In this document: in pieces, positions 5,280 to 5,363 of the stretch
Layout of the letters: the number at the start of each line of letters is the position of its first letter
Numbering within the stretch: the first letter of the stretch is position 1
Assembly: GCA_043101635.1 (NCBI GenBank)
Contig: JBICIE010000073.1
Span: 1 to 5,363 of the forward strand
Length of the DNA: 5,363 bases
Reading direction: 5' to 3'
Origin: CAYMJK01 sp043101635
GTDB lineage: Bacteria > Planctomycetota > Phycisphaerae > Phycisphaerales > UBA1924
Made by a program: the position numbers and the translations under genes
Notes under the pieces: generated by a model
Seen by the model: only the letters and a program-made list of their open reading frames with translations
What the model was told of the DNA's origin: nothing
Database searches by the model: none

Positions 5280-5363
5280 TCCGCCCCGCGGGGCCCCCGC
5301 GCCCCGGTCCATCGTGTCCATCAAGTCGATACAGCCCCGCAAGTGCCCCTCCTGCGCGCGCAC
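5266..5363 (+). pseudogene. Probable displaced C-terminal part of the plus-strand gene, running off the window
   Basis: Reading from 5266 gives GRLHPPPRGAPAPRSIVSIK followed by SIQPRKCPSCAR to the window edge, with no stop. GRLHP repeats residues 207-211 of the gene at 4310 but in a different frame, because the intervening 338 bp is not a multiple of three. CPSC (5344-5355) is a typical zinc-binding knuckle and would pair naturally with the lone QCPG cysteine before the repeat block. An alternative is a short independent gene from the GTG at 5314, with no visible Shine-Dalgarno. The segment is short and its continuation is not seen, so confidence is modest. Confidence 0.35.

Noticed and set aside
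5097..5363. Minus-strand frame of 88 codons at the right edge
   Set aside because: More than half of it is translated repeats and it has no recognisable domain. The plus-strand CPSC reading explains the end better.

Overview
This is a high-GC bacterial window. Its left three quarters is a peptidoglycan-precursor operon on the minus strand, and its right quarter is a repeat-rich accessory region on the plus strand. The operon reads murE (4004-2469), murF (2374-917), mraY (935 to beyond the left edge). This is part of the classical division and cell wall (dcw) gene order. The three products act in sequence: MurE adds the third stem residue to UDP-MurNAc-dipeptide (its DNPR motif points to meso-diaminopimelate), MurF adds D-Ala-D-Ala, and MraY transfers phospho-MurNAc-pentapeptide to undecaprenyl phosphate in the membrane. 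murF and mraY overlap by 19 bp. murE and murF are separated by 94 nt that carry a hairpin repeat next to the murF ribosome binding site.

Divergent from murE is an unrecognised gene (4310 onward). It has a helix-turn-helix-like segment and a Cys-Pro-Gly motif. Around residue 211 its reading frame runs into a block of about 324 bp made of palindromic repeats. It stays open through them by chance and stops at 5197. A 13/14 match (4928-4941 and 5266-5279) brackets the block. Immediately after it, the peptide GRLHP resumes in another frame and leads to a CPSC motif at the right edge. The simplest reading is that repeats were inserted into a gene whose C-terminus was a zinc-binding segment.

The repeats fall into two interleaved families. 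One has a three-way-junction layout (4961-5019 and 5138-5194, with a left half near murF at 2390-2416). The other is a chain of small hairpins with CCTCTCC/GGAGAGG stems and GAA loops (4098-4182, 5045-5128, and a degraded copy at 5229-5262). In the right-hand block they alternate as two tandem composite units.

The organism cannot be named from this window. High GC, the dcw genes and repeat-derived peptides such as PPHSVGG and ERSETKG remind me of Planctomycetota (Phycisphaerae-like) genomes, but this is recollection and low confidence. The plus strand is strongly C-rich throughout: the minus-strand mur genes favour G-ending codons and the plus-strand gene favours C-ending codons. This fits a replication-strand skew with the mur operon on the leading strand.
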